Shown: piece after piece, positions 32,470 to 32,610 of the stretch
Numbering within the stretch: position 1 is the first letter of the stretch
Layout of the letters: the number at the start of each line of letters is the position of its first letter
Assembly: GCA_902786015.1 (NCBI GenBank)
Contig: CADAAU010000026.1
Location: forward strand, 1-32,610
Length of the DNA: 32,610 bases
Reading direction: 5' to 3'
From: an uncultured Coriobacteriaceae bacterium
GTDB lineage: Bacteria; Actinomycetota; Coriobacteriia; Coriobacteriales; Atopobiaceae
Notes under the pieces: generated by a model
What the model was told of the DNA's origin: nothing
The model's input: the letters and a program-made list of their open reading frames with translations, nothing else
The model's database searches: none
Translations under genes and position numbers: made by a program

Positions 32470-32610
32470 ATGGCACGCACGATAAAGATAGGGGCGCAGG
32501 GGTTCGAGGGGATCCGCGCGACCGGGAGCTTCTACGTGGACAAGACCGGCTTCGTGAGGGACTGGTGGCTGGCGCAGGACGACGTCACCCTCGTCTGCCG
32601 CCCGAGGCGC
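32470..32610 (+). CDS. AAA-ATPase-like/PD-(D/E)XK nuclease-family protein, 5' end only
   Basis: The first 47 codons, cut by the window end. MARTIKIGAQGFEGIRATGS, then FYVDKTGFVRDWWLAQDD and LVCRPRR, match the start of AAA-ATPase-like proteins (PF09820), in which YVDKT and RPRRFGKS (Walker A just beyond the edge) are conserved; the C-terminal half is usually a PD-(D/E)XK nuclease-like domain. They are very common in anaerobes of this group and their role is unresolved. GAGGGAGG lies eight bases before the ATG at 32470. The fragment at 4-114 is the tail of a relative. Confidence 0.85.
   Translation, partial: MARTIKIGAQGFEGIRATGSFYVDKTGFVRDWWLAQDDVTLVCRPRR

Overview
The window looks like a chromosomal segment of a Coriobacteriia actinobacterium, probably an Olsenella/Atopobium-type gut or oral anaerobe. 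This rests on base composition, strong AGGAGG-type ribosome sites with some GTG and TTG starts, many lipoproteins with long Ser/Gln/Ala-rich linkers, and an AAA-ATPase/PD-(D/E)XK family protein at one edge with a fragment of the same family at the other. No rRNA or tRNA gene was seen. The organism call is an inference from gene style, not from a marker gene.

Positions 1-13.4 kb are mostly intact genes. They include a small protein with a double-glycine leader-like N-terminus behind a palindrome-bearing promoter, an anchored alpha/beta hydrolase, a sialate O-acetylesterase, a PgeF-type multicopper/laccase-domain protein, glutamate-cysteine ligase behind a near-consensus promoter, and an iron alcohol dehydrogenase. 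A 119-aa protein with a CxCxxC tail comes next, followed by a membrane hybrid histidine kinase with two receiver domains, a CinA/PncC-domain lipoprotein and an S41-like protease lipoprotein. Two unusual non-coding structures flank the alcohol dehydrogenase: a perfect 29-bp hairpin upstream, and four copies of an 18-bp motif in alternating orientation downstream.

Positions 13.6-20.2 kb hold a second GG-leader small protein interrupted by an in-frame amber codon, glycogen debranching enzyme GlgX, an NAD(P)H/FMN oxidoreductase, an eight-copy array of imperfect palindromic repeats, a ParE-like toxin, and a pair encoding a cyclophilin-like lipoprotein and a Tat-exported flavodoxin.

Positions 20.2-26.9 kb are a gene graveyard with islands of intact genes. 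The remnants are a methyltransferase tail, an internally deleted RpiR regulator, a GH1 fragment, a frameshifted and truncated tyrosine recombinase, two unrecognised broken genes, a second palindromic repeat cluster, a solute-binding lipoprotein whose lobes are in permuted order, and a membrane-protein tail. Intact genes are GrpB, a CDP-alcohol phosphatidyltransferase and a SAM methyltransferase.

Positions 26.9-32.6 kb are again compact: glycogen branching enzyme GlgB divergent from a TetR regulator, a NUDIX hydrolase, and a second TetR regulator divergent from a metallo-beta-lactamase/rubredoxin fusion with three operator-like repeats between them. A truncated ParE toxin and the start of an AAA-ATPase gene close the window. 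Recurring themes are redox and oxygen-stress chemistry (GshA, flavodoxin, FMN reductase, MBL-rubredoxin), glycogen metabolism (GlgX, GlgB) and extracytoplasmic lipoproteins.
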